Shown in pieces: positions 26,597-35,687 of a stretch of DNA of 64,000 nt (positions are counted from its first letter, which is position 1; the number at the start of each line of letters is the position of its first letter). The stretch is from Azospirillum agricola (GTDB lineage Bacteria; Pseudomonadota; Alphaproteobacteria; Azospirillales; Azospirillaceae): positions 243,991 to 307,990 of the forward strand of contig NZ_JAGINM010000008.1 in NCBI RefSeq assembly GCF_017876095.1, written 5' to 3'. The notes beneath the pieces were generated by a model that did no database searches, had not been told where the DNA came from, and saw nothing but the letters and a program-made list of their open reading frames with translations. The position numbers and the translations under genes are program-made.

Positions 26597-28872
26597 CGCC
26601 GCTGCTGCGTGCCGTGTGCGTGGCGTTCCTGCTGGCCGCCGCCGGGGGAGCCGCGCGGGCGGCCGGGCCGGCGGTGCCGCGCACCGTGCTGGCCCTGGTC
26701 GACCTGCGCGAGGAGCGGACCATCCGCCTGACGCGCGTGCACTCCATGGCCGAGATGCCACTCAACCATCTCGGGCTGTCGGTGGTCTACTGGAACGTAG
26801 CCGACGGGCTGCCCGACCTGTCGCGCTACCCGGATCTGCGCGGGGTGGTGACCTGGTTCGCCGGGGAGCCCTTCGCCGACGCCCCCGCCTTCATCGACTG
26901 GGCGGCGGCGGCGATGGAGCGCGGCGTCCGCTTCGCCGTTCTGGGCCAGCCGGGGATCCGCGCCTCGGCCGGCGGGAAGGCGGTGCCGCTGGCGCTGGTC
27001 AACCGCTTCTTCGCCCGGTTCGGCCTGCGCGACGACGACGGCTATTCCGACCTCACCTACAAGTCGCGCCCGGCGGTGGCCGACGCGATGATCGGGTACG
27101 AGCGCGCCCTGGCCGGCGTGCTGCCCGGCTATCCGCTGTTCCGCAAGACCGACGGGCGCGTCGTCTCGCACCTCGTCATGCGGCGGGGCGGCGACGAGGC
27201 GACCGACAGCCATCTGGTCGTCACCGGCCCGGCCGGCGGTCTGGTGTCGGACGGCTACGCCCGCCATTACGACCCGGAGATGAACCGGCGGCAGTGGATC
27301 CTCGACCCCTTCGCCTTCTTCCGCGACGCCTTCGCCACCGACGACCTGCCCAAGCCCGACGTCACCACCCTGTCGGGCCGGCGGATGTATTTCAGCCACA
27401 TCGACGGCGACGGCTGGCGCAACGTCACCGAGGCCAGCCCTTACGCCAAGGACAGGCTGCTGTCGGCCGACGTGGTGCGCAAGGCGGCGATCGAGCCCTT
27501 CCCCGACCTGCCGGTGTCGGTGGCGCCGATCGTCGGCGACCTCGATTCCGCCTGGGCCGGCACGCCGGAGTCGCTCGCCGCCGCCAAGGCGCTGTTCGCC
27601 CTGCCGCAGGTCGAGCCGTCCAGCCACACCTGGACCCACCCGTTCCAATGGGCCTTCTTCAAGGATTACACGCCGCAGAAGGAGGCCGTCTTCGAGACCC
27701 GCCAGCCCGGCAAGGCCGGGCTGCTCGACCGCATGCTCGGCCGCCCCGCGCCCGACCGGCACGCCGCCGAAAGCGGCGGCGAGGGCGGCGCGCATGACGC
27801 CGGCGGCGCCGACCTCGGCCGCTACGCGCTGCCGCGCGCCTACTTGCAGAAGCCGTTCGACCTCGACCAGGAGATCGGCGGGGCGCTCGACTATTTCACG
27901 AAGCTGGCGCCGGCCGGCAAGGCGGCGACGCTGGTGCAATGGTCGGGCGACACCTCGCCCTTCGAGGCGGCGCTGGCGGCGGTGCGCAAGGCTGGCGGGC
28001 ACAACATCAACGGCGGCGATGCCCGCTTCGACCCCGACTACCCGTCGATCACCACGGTGCCGGCCATCGGCCTGCCGGTGGGAGCGGAGCGGCAGATCTA
28101 CGCCGCCGGCAGCAACGAGAACACCTACACCGATTTGTGGACCAACCGGTTCTACGGCTTCCAGAATCTGGTCAACACGGTGCGCGGCACGGGCAGCCCG
28201 GTCCGGCTGAAGCCCGTCAACATCTACTACCACATGTATTCCGGCCAGAAGACGGCGAGCGTCAACGCGCTGCGCCGCAACCTGGAGGCCGCCCGCGCGG
28301 CGGAACTGGCCCCCGTCGCGACCTCGACCTACGCGCGGATCGCCGAGGGTTTCTACGGCGTCCGCTTCGTCGCGGATGGGGAGCGGCGCTGGCGGGTGCT
28401 CGACCGAGGCGCGCTGAACACGCTGCGCTTCGACCGCGCCAGCTTCACCGCCGTGGACTTCGCCCGCTCCGCCGGAATCATCGGCCAGCGTCACGCCCAG
28501 GGAAGCCTGTATGTGGCGCTCGACCCCGCCGTGGCCGAGCCGGTGGTGGCGTTGGCCGAGGCCGGGCGCGGCGACGGCGACCCGTCGGCTTCCCAGCCCT
28601 ATCTGGTCGAGGGCCGCTGGGCCTTCTCGGGCTTCAAGGCCGAGGGCGGCGGCTTCCGCGTCGAGGCCGAGGGCTACGGCGACGGCGCCATGGTCTGGCG
28701 GGTGCCGGTCGCCGGCCGTTACGCGGTGAGCGCCGAACGCGGCGGCGCCGTGCTGTGGAGCGGCGAGGCGGTGGCCGGCGCGGACAACCGCCTGTCCGTC
28801 ACCGTGACGGAGGCGGCGGTGCGGCCGCTGACGCTGCGCGTCGTTCCGCTCTCCGCCTCCGTGGCGCGGTAG
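26593..28872 (+). CDS. pelA: PelA-like polysaccharide deacetylase (C-terminal half of PelA)
   Basis: A 759-residue secreted protein equivalent to PelA without its hydrolase domain. A signal peptide (1-22) is followed by a Rossmann-like segment (ALVDLREERTIRLTRVHSMAEMP). The deacetylase domain has its catalytic-base Asp in FSHIDGDGW (D271) and metal histidines in SSHTWTHPF (H345, H349). A C-terminal beta-rich domain follows. The enzyme should de-N-acetylate Pel in the periplasm, giving the cationic polymer that is secreted. It starts at GTG, coupled to the hydrolase stop. Residues about 377-410, between the deacetylase motifs and the next block, are a Gly/Ala/Glu-rich insertion (AAESGGEGGAHDAGG). 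Confidence 0.9.
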   Translation: MTPLLRAVCVAFLLAAAGGAARAAGPAVPRTVLALVDLREERTIRLTRVHSMAEMPLNHLGLSVVYWNVADGLPDLSRYPDLRGVVTWFAGEPFADAPAFIDWAAAAMERGVRFAVLGQPGIRASAGGKAVPLALVNRFFARFGLRDDDGYSDLTYKSRPAVADAMIGYERALAGVLPGYPLFRKTDGRVVSHLVMRRGGDEATDSHLVVTGPAGGLVSDGYARHYDPEMNRRQWILDPFAFFRDAFATDDLPKPDVTTLSGRRMYFSHIDGDGWRNVTEASPYAKDRLLSADVVRKAAIEPFPDLPVSVAPIVGDLDSAWAGTPESLAAAKALFALPQVEPSSHTWTHPFQWAFFKDYTPQKEAVFETRQPGKAGLLDRMLGRPAPDRHAAESGGEGGAHDAGGADLGRYALPRAYLQKPFDLDQEIGGALDYFTKLAPAGKAATLVQWSGDTSPFEAALAAVRKAGGHNINGGDARFDPDYPSITTVPAIGLPVGAERQIYAAGSNENTYTDLWTNRFYGFQNLVNTVRGTGSPVRLKPVNIYYHMYSGQKTASVNALRRNLEAARAAELAPVATSTYARIAEGFYGVRFVADGERRWRVLDRGALNTLRFDRASFTAVDFARSAGIIGQRHAQGSLYVALDPAVAEPVVALAEAGRGDGDPSASQPYLVEGRWAFSGFKAEGGGFRVEAEGYGDGAMVWRVPVAGRYAVSAERGGAVLWSGEAVAGADNRLSVTVTEAAVRPLTLRVVPLSASVAR

Positions 28873-28881
28873 GGGGCGGCG

Positions 28882-31800
28882 ATGCGCGCGAACATCCTCA
28901 TCGCCCTCCTGGTCCTGCTGCTCGGCGTCGGGGCCAGCCTGCCGCTGATCCCGGGCAGCGGCGAGCTGGCCTTGCAGAAGTTCCGCGACCGCGATTACGA
29001 GAACGCCCGCGCCGTCTACGAGGAGCGCTTCGCCGCCGGCGACCGCGGCGCCGCCACGGTGATGCCGCTGACCAGGCTGCACCTCGCCGAGGGCGATGTC
29101 GGCCGCGCCATCGCCTTGATGGAGGGTTTCGTCGCCCGGGAACCGAACGCCATCGAGGGGCGCGAGCTTCTGGACACGCTCTACCAGGACGCCCAGCGCC
29201 AGGGCGACCATCTGGAGACCGCGCGCGAGCTGGCCCGCCTGCGCGGCACCGGCGAGGCGTGGCGCGAACTGGCCTATCTCGCCGGCTTCCAGGGGCGTCT
29301 CGACGTGCAGGCGGAGGCGCTGGCGCGTTACTGCGACCTGCGCCCGGACGATGTGGAGGCCCCGCAGGAACTGGCGGCGCTGCTGGCGTCGCTCGGCGAC
29401 CAGTCCGGGGCGGTGGAGCGGCTGCTTCGGGCCGACGACCGCGCCGACGGCCGGATCGAGGCCGACAGCCGCGAACTGCTGATGAGCCTGCTGATCGACC
29501 TCGACCGTGACGACGACGCCTTCCGCCGCGCGCAACGCTGGCTCGGCGAGAACCCGACGGTCGCCGACATGGTGGGGCTCGCCAGCCAGCTCGCCGCCGC
29601 TGCCCGGCCCGACCTCGGGCTGCGGTTGCTGGAGCCGCAGGTCGCCAAGCCGGACCACGCGCTGGCGCTGGAGCTGACATTCATCGACCTTCAGCTCGCC
29701 GCCGGACGGCGCGACGAGGCGCGGGCGCGGCTGAAGGCCCTGCCGGGGCCGGTCGACGACGCCTCCCATGGGCGGCTGCTGGCCTTGCAGATGAACGCCG
29801 GGCTGGACCGTCCGGCGCTGGCGGCGGCGCGCGGGCGCGACCTGCGGCTGGTGCCCGACTGGGTGCTCGCCGGCTTGGCGGAAACCGCCTTCCGCGAGCG
29901 CGACCGCGCCTTCCTCGACCGTCTCGCCGCCGAGCTGGGCGACGGCTTCCTCGCCGAGCGCCCGGTGCTGGCCGCCAACATCGCCATCGGGCGCGGCGAC
30001 CGCGCCGCCGCCATCCGCTGGGCGACGCGGGGCCTCGCCGATCCGAGGCAACCCCTGCCCGAGCGGCTGGCCGCCGTCCGCACCCTCGACCGCGCCGGCC
30101 GGCGGGCCGAGGCGCTGGCCGGCTTCGACCGGCTGCCGCTCGATGGCGACCTGCCCGACGAGTCGCTGGAGGAGCTGGGCAGCCTGTTCCTCGACCTCGG
30201 CCGGGCGCCGGCGGGTCTGGCCTGGTTCGAGGCACGGCGGACGGTGTCCCCCTCGGGAGCGGCGGATCTCGGTTGGGTGCGGCTGGCAGCGCGGGCGGGC
30301 GATCCGGCGGCGGTCGCCGCGTGGCTCGATTCCCGCCCGGCGCTGGGGGAGGCGCTGTTGCAGGACGTCGCGACCATCGCGGCGGAGCGTGGCGCCGCCC
30401 CGCTGGCGCTGAAGGCGGCGGAGCGCGTCTTCGCCCTGGCGCCGACGCCGCGCAGCCGTCTGGCGCTGGCCGGCGCCCTGCTGTCGGCCGGCCGCGCCGC
30501 CGAGGCGCTGCCGCACCTGACCCAACTGCTGCCCGGCGGCGGAGTGGAGGTCGAGACCGCCTATCTGGCCGCCCTCGACGCCACCGGCCGGACCGGGGAG
30601 GCGGCGCGCTTCCTTGCCGGCAAGCTTGGCGGGGGCGATCTGTCGGACGCCGAGGAGCAGGCGCTCGTCTACGCGCTGCTCGACCGCAAGGCCTACCGCG
30701 CCGCCCTGCCGGCCCTGCGCGGACGGGCCGAGCGGCTGGGCGGCGAGTGGCTGTTCGCCTACGCCGACGCCGCCCGCCGCGCCGGGGCGCTGGGCGAGGT
30801 CGCCGATCTGCTGGAGCGCCAGCTCGCCGACCCGGCGTTGAGCGCGGCGGCGCGCGAGCAGCGCGCCACGCTGCTGGTGGAGGCCGCCGGCCCGGCCCGC
30901 GCCCTGCCGGTGCTGAAGCAGCTTGCGGCGTCGGGCGCCGGCGGGCCGTGGGACGCGCTCTACCGCGAAACCCTGGCCAGGCTCGGGCGCAAGGACGAGC
31001 TGCGGCGCTACCTGTTGACCCGCGCCGACGACGAGCGGCTGCCGGCCACGCAACGCCGCGAGGTCGCCTTCGCCCTGCTGGATCTGGGGGAGAAGGCGGG
31101 GGCGGAGCAGGCGTTGCGCCGGCTCGCCGCCGGGCAAGGACCGCGGAGCGAGGATTTCAGGCAGCTCGCCTATCTCTGGGGGCCGCGCCCGCCGCCGGCG
31201 GCGCTCGACTGGATCGAGGCGCGCGCCAAGGCCGCCGGCTCGCCGGACGAACAGGCGGCGTGGTACGACCGGCTCGCCGAGCTGGGCGGCGCCGGCCGCA
31301 TCGCCGAAACGCTGGGCCAGCGGTTGGGCGGCGGCGGCGCGCCGGACAGCGCGGCGCTGAAGGCCCCCTACATCGAGGCGCTGGCCGCCCAGGGCAAGGG
31401 CAGGGAGCTGGCCGGGGCGGTGCGCTCGGCGCTGGCGACGGAGCGCGCGCCGGACCGGCTGCGCCGCTACGCCCGGCTGGCCGAGCAGGCGCGCGAACGG
31501 CCGACCGCCGCCGCCGCCTGGGACGCCCTGCTGGCGCAGCGGCCGGACGACGGCGAGGCGCTGCGCCAGCTCGGGATGCTGGCCTATGACGAGAACCGGC
31601 TGATCGACGCCGAACGGCTGCTGCGCCGTTTCGTCGCGCGGGGCCCCGACGATTACGAGGCCTATTATTTCCTGGGCGAGGCGCTGACCGCGCTGAGGAA
31701 GCCGGGCGCCGCCATTCCCTTCTACCAGACCGCGCTGGCGCGGTTGCGTGCCGGCCGGACCCGCAACGACGCCACCGCCCAGACGGAAGCCAATCTGCTG

Positions 31801-31953
31801 AACCGGCTGGGCAAGCTGGACGACGCGGTGGCGCTGTTCGAGGGCCTGCGCAAGCGACGGCCGAACGACCGGCAGCTCAAGGCCGATTACGCGTCGATGC
31901 TGATCGAGAACGGACGTTTGCAGGAGGCGCGCCGTGTGCTCAGCCTACAATAG
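28882..31953 (+). CDS. pelB: PelB-like tetratricopeptide scaffold protein
   Basis: A 1023-residue protein with an N-terminal membrane helix (ANILIALLVLLLGVGASLPLI) followed by continuous TPR-like helical repeats to the end; the clearest are in the last 200 residues (YEAYYFLGEALTALRKPGAAIPFYQTAL). It corresponds to the inner-membrane-anchored periplasmic TPR part of PelB, which holds PelA and guides Pel to the outer-membrane pore. In P. aeruginosa one 1193-residue protein carries both TPRs and barrel; here the barrel is a separate gene that overlaps this stop by 20 bases. It has the ribosome site AGGGGGCG. A very long antisense frame over this gene is a codon-bias artefact. Confidence 0.88.
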   Translation: MRANILIALLVLLLGVGASLPLIPGSGELALQKFRDRDYENARAVYEERFAAGDRGAATVMPLTRLHLAEGDVGRAIALMEGFVAREPNAIEGRELLDTLYQDAQRQGDHLETARELARLRGTGEAWRELAYLAGFQGRLDVQAEALARYCDLRPDDVEAPQELAALLASLGDQSGAVERLLRADDRADGRIEADSRELLMSLLIDLDRDDDAFRRAQRWLGENPTVADMVGLASQLAAAARPDLGLRLLEPQVAKPDHALALELTFIDLQLAAGRRDEARARLKALPGPVDDASHGRLLALQMNAGLDRPALAAARGRDLRLVPDWVLAGLAETAFRERDRAFLDRLAAELGDGFLAERPVLAANIAIGRGDRAAAIRWATRGLADPRQPLPERLAAVRTLDRAGRRAEALAGFDRLPLDGDLPDESLEELGSLFLDLGRAPAGLAWFEARRTVSPSGAADLGWVRLAARAGDPAAVAAWLDSRPALGEALLQDVATIAAERGAAPLALKAAERVFALAPTPRSRLALAGALLSAGRAAEALPHLTQLLPGGGVEVETAYLAALDATGRTGEAARFLAGKLGGGDLSDAEEQALVYALLDRKAYRAALPALRGRAERLGGEWLFAYADAARRAGALGEVADLLERQLADPALSAAAREQRATLLVEAAGPARALPVLKQLAASGAGGPWDALYRETLARLGRKDELRRYLLTRADDERLPATQRREVAFALLDLGEKAGAEQALRRLAAGQGPRSEDFRQLAYLWGPRPPPAALDWIEARAKAAGSPDEQAAWYDRLAELGGAGRIAETLGQRLGGGGAPDSAALKAPYIEALAAQGKGRELAGAVRSALATERAPDRLRRYARLAEQARERPTAAAAWDALLAQRPDDGEALRQLGMLAYDENRLIDAERLLRRFVARGPDDYEAYYFLGEALTALRKPGAAIPFYQTALARLRAGRTRNDATAQTEANLLNRLGKLDDAVALFEGLRKRRPNDRQLKADYASMLIENGRLQEARRVLSLQ

Positions 31954-33544
31954 GGCGTTCCCTCTGCTGCGCTGGGCGTTGGCGCTCCTGGCGCTGCTGT
32001 GGGTGGCGGCGGTCCCGTCCCTGTCGGTGACGATGCGGGCGCAGACCCCGCCGCCCGCCGCCCGGCTGGAGGCCGTCCGTGACGAGGCCGGTGCGCGCTT
32101 CGCCCTGCGCTGGCCGGGGCGGGTCGCCACCGAGATCGACCGCCAGGGCCGCGACCTCACCCTGCGCTTCAGCCGGCCTCTCGGCGGCGTGGCGCTGGAA
32201 TCGGCGGGTGAGCGGCTGCAAGGCTGGGTCGAGGGCGTTCAGTACGGGTATGACAGCGTGCTGCTGGTGCTGGCGCCGGGCGTCGCGGCGGAAGCGGTCC
32301 CGGACGGCTCCGGCGTCGCCGTGGCCTTCACGCGGGAGCCGGAGGCCCTGCGCGCGACGGAGGCCCAGGCCGCCGACCGCGCGGCCGACCAGGCGGCGCA
32401 GCGGCGCATCGACTATTTCCAGGCGTTGGCCTTCCTGGAGGGCGGGCAGCTCCGCCAAGCGCGCTCGCTGCTGCTCGACCGGATCCGGGTCGAGCCGCGC
32501 GACGCCCAGTCCACCGCCCTGCTGGCCCAGGCGGAGGAGCGGCTCGGCCGCTGGCGCGAGGCGCTGCGGGCCTACGACGTGGCGCTGAAGCTGACCCCGA
32601 ACGAGCCGTCCCTGGTCCGGTCCAAGGCGCGGCTGCTGCGCGAGAACGGCGACCGCATGCGCTTCGACGTCGATCGCCAGAAGGTGCGCGGCGGCGAGAC
32701 CCAGCACATCCTGAAGCTGGCCGGCGTCAAGGACATCGGCCGTTCCACGTCCTTCGTCTACGGGCTGGAGAGCCGCTTCGTCGACGCCAAGCTGGCCCAG
32801 CGGGCCGACGGCGACCAGCGCTCCTTCCATGGAAGCCGCCAGAAGCTCGACCTCGGGCTGGTGCGCGACTGGCCGGAGCTGGAGCGTTCGACCCTGACGC
32901 TGTCGGCGGCGCAGCGCACGCTGGGAGTCGGCTACACCCACGCGTGGCGCGACGAGGCATCGGAAACCCGTGCCGGGATCGCCTGGAGCGAGCCGAACTT
33001 CGCCTTCCTGGAGGGCATCGTCGGCGGCGGCCGGCGCGACCGCGTTTTCCTCCAGCACGACGAGCGGCTGTCCGAGCGCTGGAGCCTGACGCTGGGCGCC
33101 GGCTACAACCGCTACGGCCTGTCGGGGGCGGCGGATCTGGCGCGCAGCGCCACGGTCGAGGGCGCGCTGCGCTACGTGCTGAACCAGGAGGGGCCGCTCG
33201 CCAGCGTCGCCTACACGCTGGACGCCGAATATGTCGGGCGGCGGGTGCGGCGCGAGACGGCTCAGGGCCAGCCCTATGTTCCCTTGCCGGCGGCGACGCG
33301 CGAGGTTCACGGCATCCAGGTCGCGGCCGAGGATTGGTTGACCGACTATGTGCGTTACGGCGTGCAGGTCGGCTACTCCTACGACCGGCGCGGCAAGAGC
33401 GGGCCGCAGGGGAGTTTTTCGGTGAGCTGGGAGCCGACCGACACGCTGGAGGTCGGCATCCGGGCCAGCCACGCCCGTTCCACCGCGCGCGGCAGCGCCA
33501 GCGCGGTCGACATGGTGGGCGGCTATGTGATCTTGCGCTGCTGA
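31934..33544 (+). CDS. PelB-like outer-membrane beta-barrel (porin half of PelB)
   Basis: A 536-residue exported protein, GTG start, with a signal peptide (residues about 8-38, LLRWALALLALLWVAAVPSL). An N-terminal soluble part contains one or two TPR-like units (QSTALLAQAEERLGRWREALRAYDVAL). From about residue 240 alternating beta strands with aromatic ends run to the C-terminus, as in a 16-strand porin (SLTLGAGYNRYG, RYGVQVGYSYDRRG, DMVGGYVILRC). This is the pore through which Pel leaves the cell. The terminal residue is Cys rather than the aromatic usual for BAM recognition. It is translationally coupled to the TPR gene. Confidence 0.85.
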   Translation: MCSAYNRAFPLLRWALALLALLWVAAVPSLSVTMRAQTPPPAARLEAVRDEAGARFALRWPGRVATEIDRQGRDLTLRFSRPLGGVALESAGERLQGWVEGVQYGYDSVLLVLAPGVAAEAVPDGSGVAVAFTREPEALRATEAQAADRAADQAAQRRIDYFQALAFLEGGQLRQARSLLLDRIRVEPRDAQSTALLAQAEERLGRWREALRAYDVALKLTPNEPSLVRSKARLLRENGDRMRFDVDRQKVRGGETQHILKLAGVKDIGRSTSFVYGLESRFVDAKLAQRADGDQRSFHGSRQKLDLGLVRDWPELERSTLTLSAAQRTLGVGYTHAWRDEASETRAGIAWSEPNFAFLEGIVGGGRRDRVFLQHDERLSERWSLTLGAGYNRYGLSGAADLARSATVEGALRYVLNQEGPLASVAYTLDAEYVGRRVRRETAQGQPYVPLPAATREVHGIQVAAEDWLTDYVRYGVQVGYSYDRRGKSGPQGSFSVSWEPTDTLEVGIRASHARSTARGSASAVDMVGGYVILRC

Positions 33545-33597
33545 TGGCCCGGCGATGGGCGGGAACTCGTGATCGCGATCAGGATTGGGGGACGAGC

Positions 33598-34209
33598 ATG
33601 GGACGGACGACAGGAGAGCGGGGTGTGGGATCTTTTGGAAAGCCGCTGGCGCTGATGGCGGCCTCGGCGCTGGTCGTCCTGGCGCTGGCGGGGTGCGGCA
33701 CCGGCCGCACCACCAGCCGCGACTTCGCGCAGCCGGGGGCGGCGCTGCCGGCCGGATCGACGGTCGCCGTGCTGCCCTTCGAGAATCTGACCAACTACCC
33801 GAGCGCCGGGCAGATCGCCGCCGATCTGGTCTCGACCGAGCTGTACGGCCTCGGGCTCTACCGGCCGGTGGAGTCCAGCCGGGTCCGCAACCAGCTCGTC
33901 GCCGCCAAGGTGGACGTTGAGAAGCTGTCGGACAGCAGCTCGGCCCAGGCCGCCGGGCGGACGCTGGGGGTCGACGCGGTGCTGGTCGGCAGCGTGTCGG
34001 AATACGGCTACCAGCACGGCCTGCGCGAGGAACCGGTGGTCGGGCTGAACGCCCGGCTGGTGCGCAGCGCCGACGGCGCCGTGCTGTGGGCGTCGAGCCA
34101 GTCGGAGGCCGGGCGCGGCTACTTCAGCCGCGACAGCGTGAACAACGTCGCCCAGCGCGTCGTCTCCCGCATGCTGGACAGCCTGCGCGCGGCCGGCGGC
34201 GCCCAATGA
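33598..34209 (+). CDS. pelC: Pel assembly lipoprotein PelC
   Basis: A 203-residue outer-membrane lipoprotein. The lipobox LAGC places the acylated cysteine at residue 33. The mature part reads VAVLPFENLTNYPSAGQIAADLVSTEL and VDAVLVGSVSEYG, the CsgG/DUF799-like fold of PelC. In P. aeruginosa PelC forms a 12-subunit ring under the PelB pore that channels the cationic polymer. ATG 33598 follows GGGGACGAGC. It lies 53 bp after the barrel gene. Length is slightly above that of PelC (172) because of a longer N-terminal lead. Confidence 0.88.
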   Translation: MGRTTGERGVGSFGKPLALMAASALVVLALAGCGTGRTTSRDFAQPGAALPAGSTVAVLPFENLTNYPSAGQIAADLVSTELYGLGLYRPVESSRVRNQLVAAKVDVEKLSDSSSAQAAGRTLGVDAVLVGSVSEYGYQHGLREEPVVGLNARLVRSADGAVLWASSQSEAGRGYFSRDSVNNVAQRVVSRMLDSLRAAGGAQ

Positions 34210-34246
34210 CCGTCGCCTGTCCGCCGCCTTGCTGACGGAGCCGTCG

Positions 34247-35629
34247 ATGAGCGCCCCGTCCGAAATGCCTCCGACCGCCGCGGCCGTGGACGACGCGCCG
34301 CCGCCGCGGCGCCTGTTCGGCGTCCGCCGCGTCGCGCTGATCGAACTGGCGCTGTTCTTCGGCGTCGCGCTGGGGCTGGACTGGGCGTTCGGTTCGGGTC
34401 TGCGCTTCGAGGGGGTGCAGCCGCATCCCTTCTGGATCCCGGTTCTGCTGCTGGCGATCCAGTACGGCACGAACGAGGGGGTGCTGGCGGCGCTGGTCGC
34501 GGCGGCGGCGCTGCGGCTGGGCAACCTGCCGGAACAGACGATCGCCCAGGATCTCTACCAGCATCTCTTCACCCTGACCCGCGAACCGATCCTCTGGCTG
34601 GTCGCCGGCGTGCTGATCGGCGAGCTGCGCATGCGCCAGATCCGCGAGCGCGAGGAGTTGCGCGCCGAGCTTGCCCTGGCGCGCCGGGAGGCGGAGGCGA
34701 TCACCCGCTCCCACCGGGCGCTGAAGTCGGTCAAGGAGGGGCTGGAAACCCGCGTCGCCGGTCAGCTCCGCACCGTCTTCACGCTCTATCAGGCGTCGAA
34801 ATCCATCGACCGGCTCGACGAGGGCGAGGTGATGCTGGGCGTCGCCGACCTGATCCGCACGGTGATGAAGCCGGACAAGTTCTCGCTGTTCCTGCTGAAC
34901 GGCGACACGCTGGAGTCCGTCACCAACGAGGGCTGGGACGACGAGCGGGACAGCTACGCCCGCTGGTTCGACAACCAGTCCGCGCTGTTCGCCACCGTGA
35001 TCGGCCGCCAGCGCCAGCTCTGCGTCACGGCGCCGGAGGACGAGCGCATCCTGGCCGGGGAGGGCGTGCTGGCCGGGCCGCTGGTCAGCGGCGACACCGG
35101 CGAGGTGGTCGGCATGGTGAAGATCGAGAGCCTGGGCTTCACCGACCTCAGCGTCAACACGGTGGAGAATTTCCGCATCCTCTGCGAATGGATCGGCACG
35201 GCGCTGTCCAAGGCGCGCCAGTACCGCGTCGCCAGCGAGCAGCGCGTCTTCACCGACGAGGCGCTCTATTCGTCGGGCTTCATCGGCCGTCAGGCGGAGT
35301 TCCTGGCGCTGCTCGGCCGCCGGATCGGGTTCGAGACGACGACCATCACCATCCGGCCGTCCGGCCTGTCGCGCCTGTCCTCCAGCCAGCGGGCCGATCT
35401 GGCGGCGGCGATCGGCCGCGCCGTGCGCGACAGCCTGCGCGACACCGATCTGGCCTGCGACTTCGGCAACCAGGGGGCCACCTTCGGCGTCGTGCTGACC
35501 GGCACCCCGCTGGAGGGCGCCAGACTGGTGGAGGCCAAGCTGGAACGCGCGGTCCGCCAGTCGCTGCCCGAGGCGCTGGCGGCGATCCCCATCGCCTTCA
35601 CCACCCGCAAGGTCGGGGTGCGGGAATGA
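34247..35629 (+). CDS. pelD: c-di-GMP receptor PelD
   Basis: A 460-residue inner-membrane protein. Four hydrophobic helices occupy about 20-130, then a coiled segment (RQIREREELRAELALARREAEA), a GAF domain (about 175-310) and a degenerate GGDEF domain. The active-site GGDEF is lost (DFGNQGATF occupies that place). An RxxD inhibitory-site motif, RDTD (R398-D401), remains, which is how P. aeruginosa PelD binds c-di-GMP to switch on polymer synthesis. I choose ATG 34247 over the TTG at 34229 because GGAG lies six bases before it. Regulation of Pel by c-di-GMP follows from the family; binding itself is not shown by the sequence. Confidence 0.9.
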   Translation: MSAPSEMPPTAAAVDDAPPPRRLFGVRRVALIELALFFGVALGLDWAFGSGLRFEGVQPHPFWIPVLLLAIQYGTNEGVLAALVAAAALRLGNLPEQTIAQDLYQHLFTLTREPILWLVAGVLIGELRMRQIREREELRAELALARREAEAITRSHRALKSVKEGLETRVAGQLRTVFTLYQASKSIDRLDEGEVMLGVADLIRTVMKPDKFSLFLLNGDTLESVTNEGWDDERDSYARWFDNQSALFATVIGRQRQLCVTAPEDERILAGEGVLAGPLVSGDTGEVVGMVKIESLGFTDLSVNTVENFRILCEWIGTALSKARQYRVASEQRVFTDEALYSSGFIGRQAEFLALLGRRIGFETTTITIRPSGLSRLSSSQRADLAAAIGRAVRDSLRDTDLACDFGNQGATFGVVLTGTPLEGARLVEAKLERAVRQSLPEALAAIPIAFTTRKVGVRE

Positions 35630-35647
35630 GGAGAGGCTTGAGCCTGT

Positions 35648-35670
35648 CCCTCTCCCGTTCCGGGAGAGGG
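35648..35670. repeat. Perfect 10-bp hairpin between pelD and pelE
   Basis: CCCTCTCCCG (35648-35657) pairs with CGGGAGAGGG (35661-35670) around a 3-base loop, 18 bases after the pelD stop and 18 before the pelE start. There is no T-run, so it is more likely an mRNA-stabilising or REP-type element within the operon than a terminator. Similar CCCTCTCCC palindromes are common intergenic elements in many proteobacteria. Confidence 0.7.
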
Positions 35671-35687
35671 AAGGGAGAGGGGCATGA

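Noticed and set aside
26545..31137. A 1530-codon open frame on the minus strand across the pelA and pelB genes
   Set aside because: It is antisense to two genes with clear domains; high GC third positions create such frames. Its translation is Gln/Arg/Gly-rich without domains.
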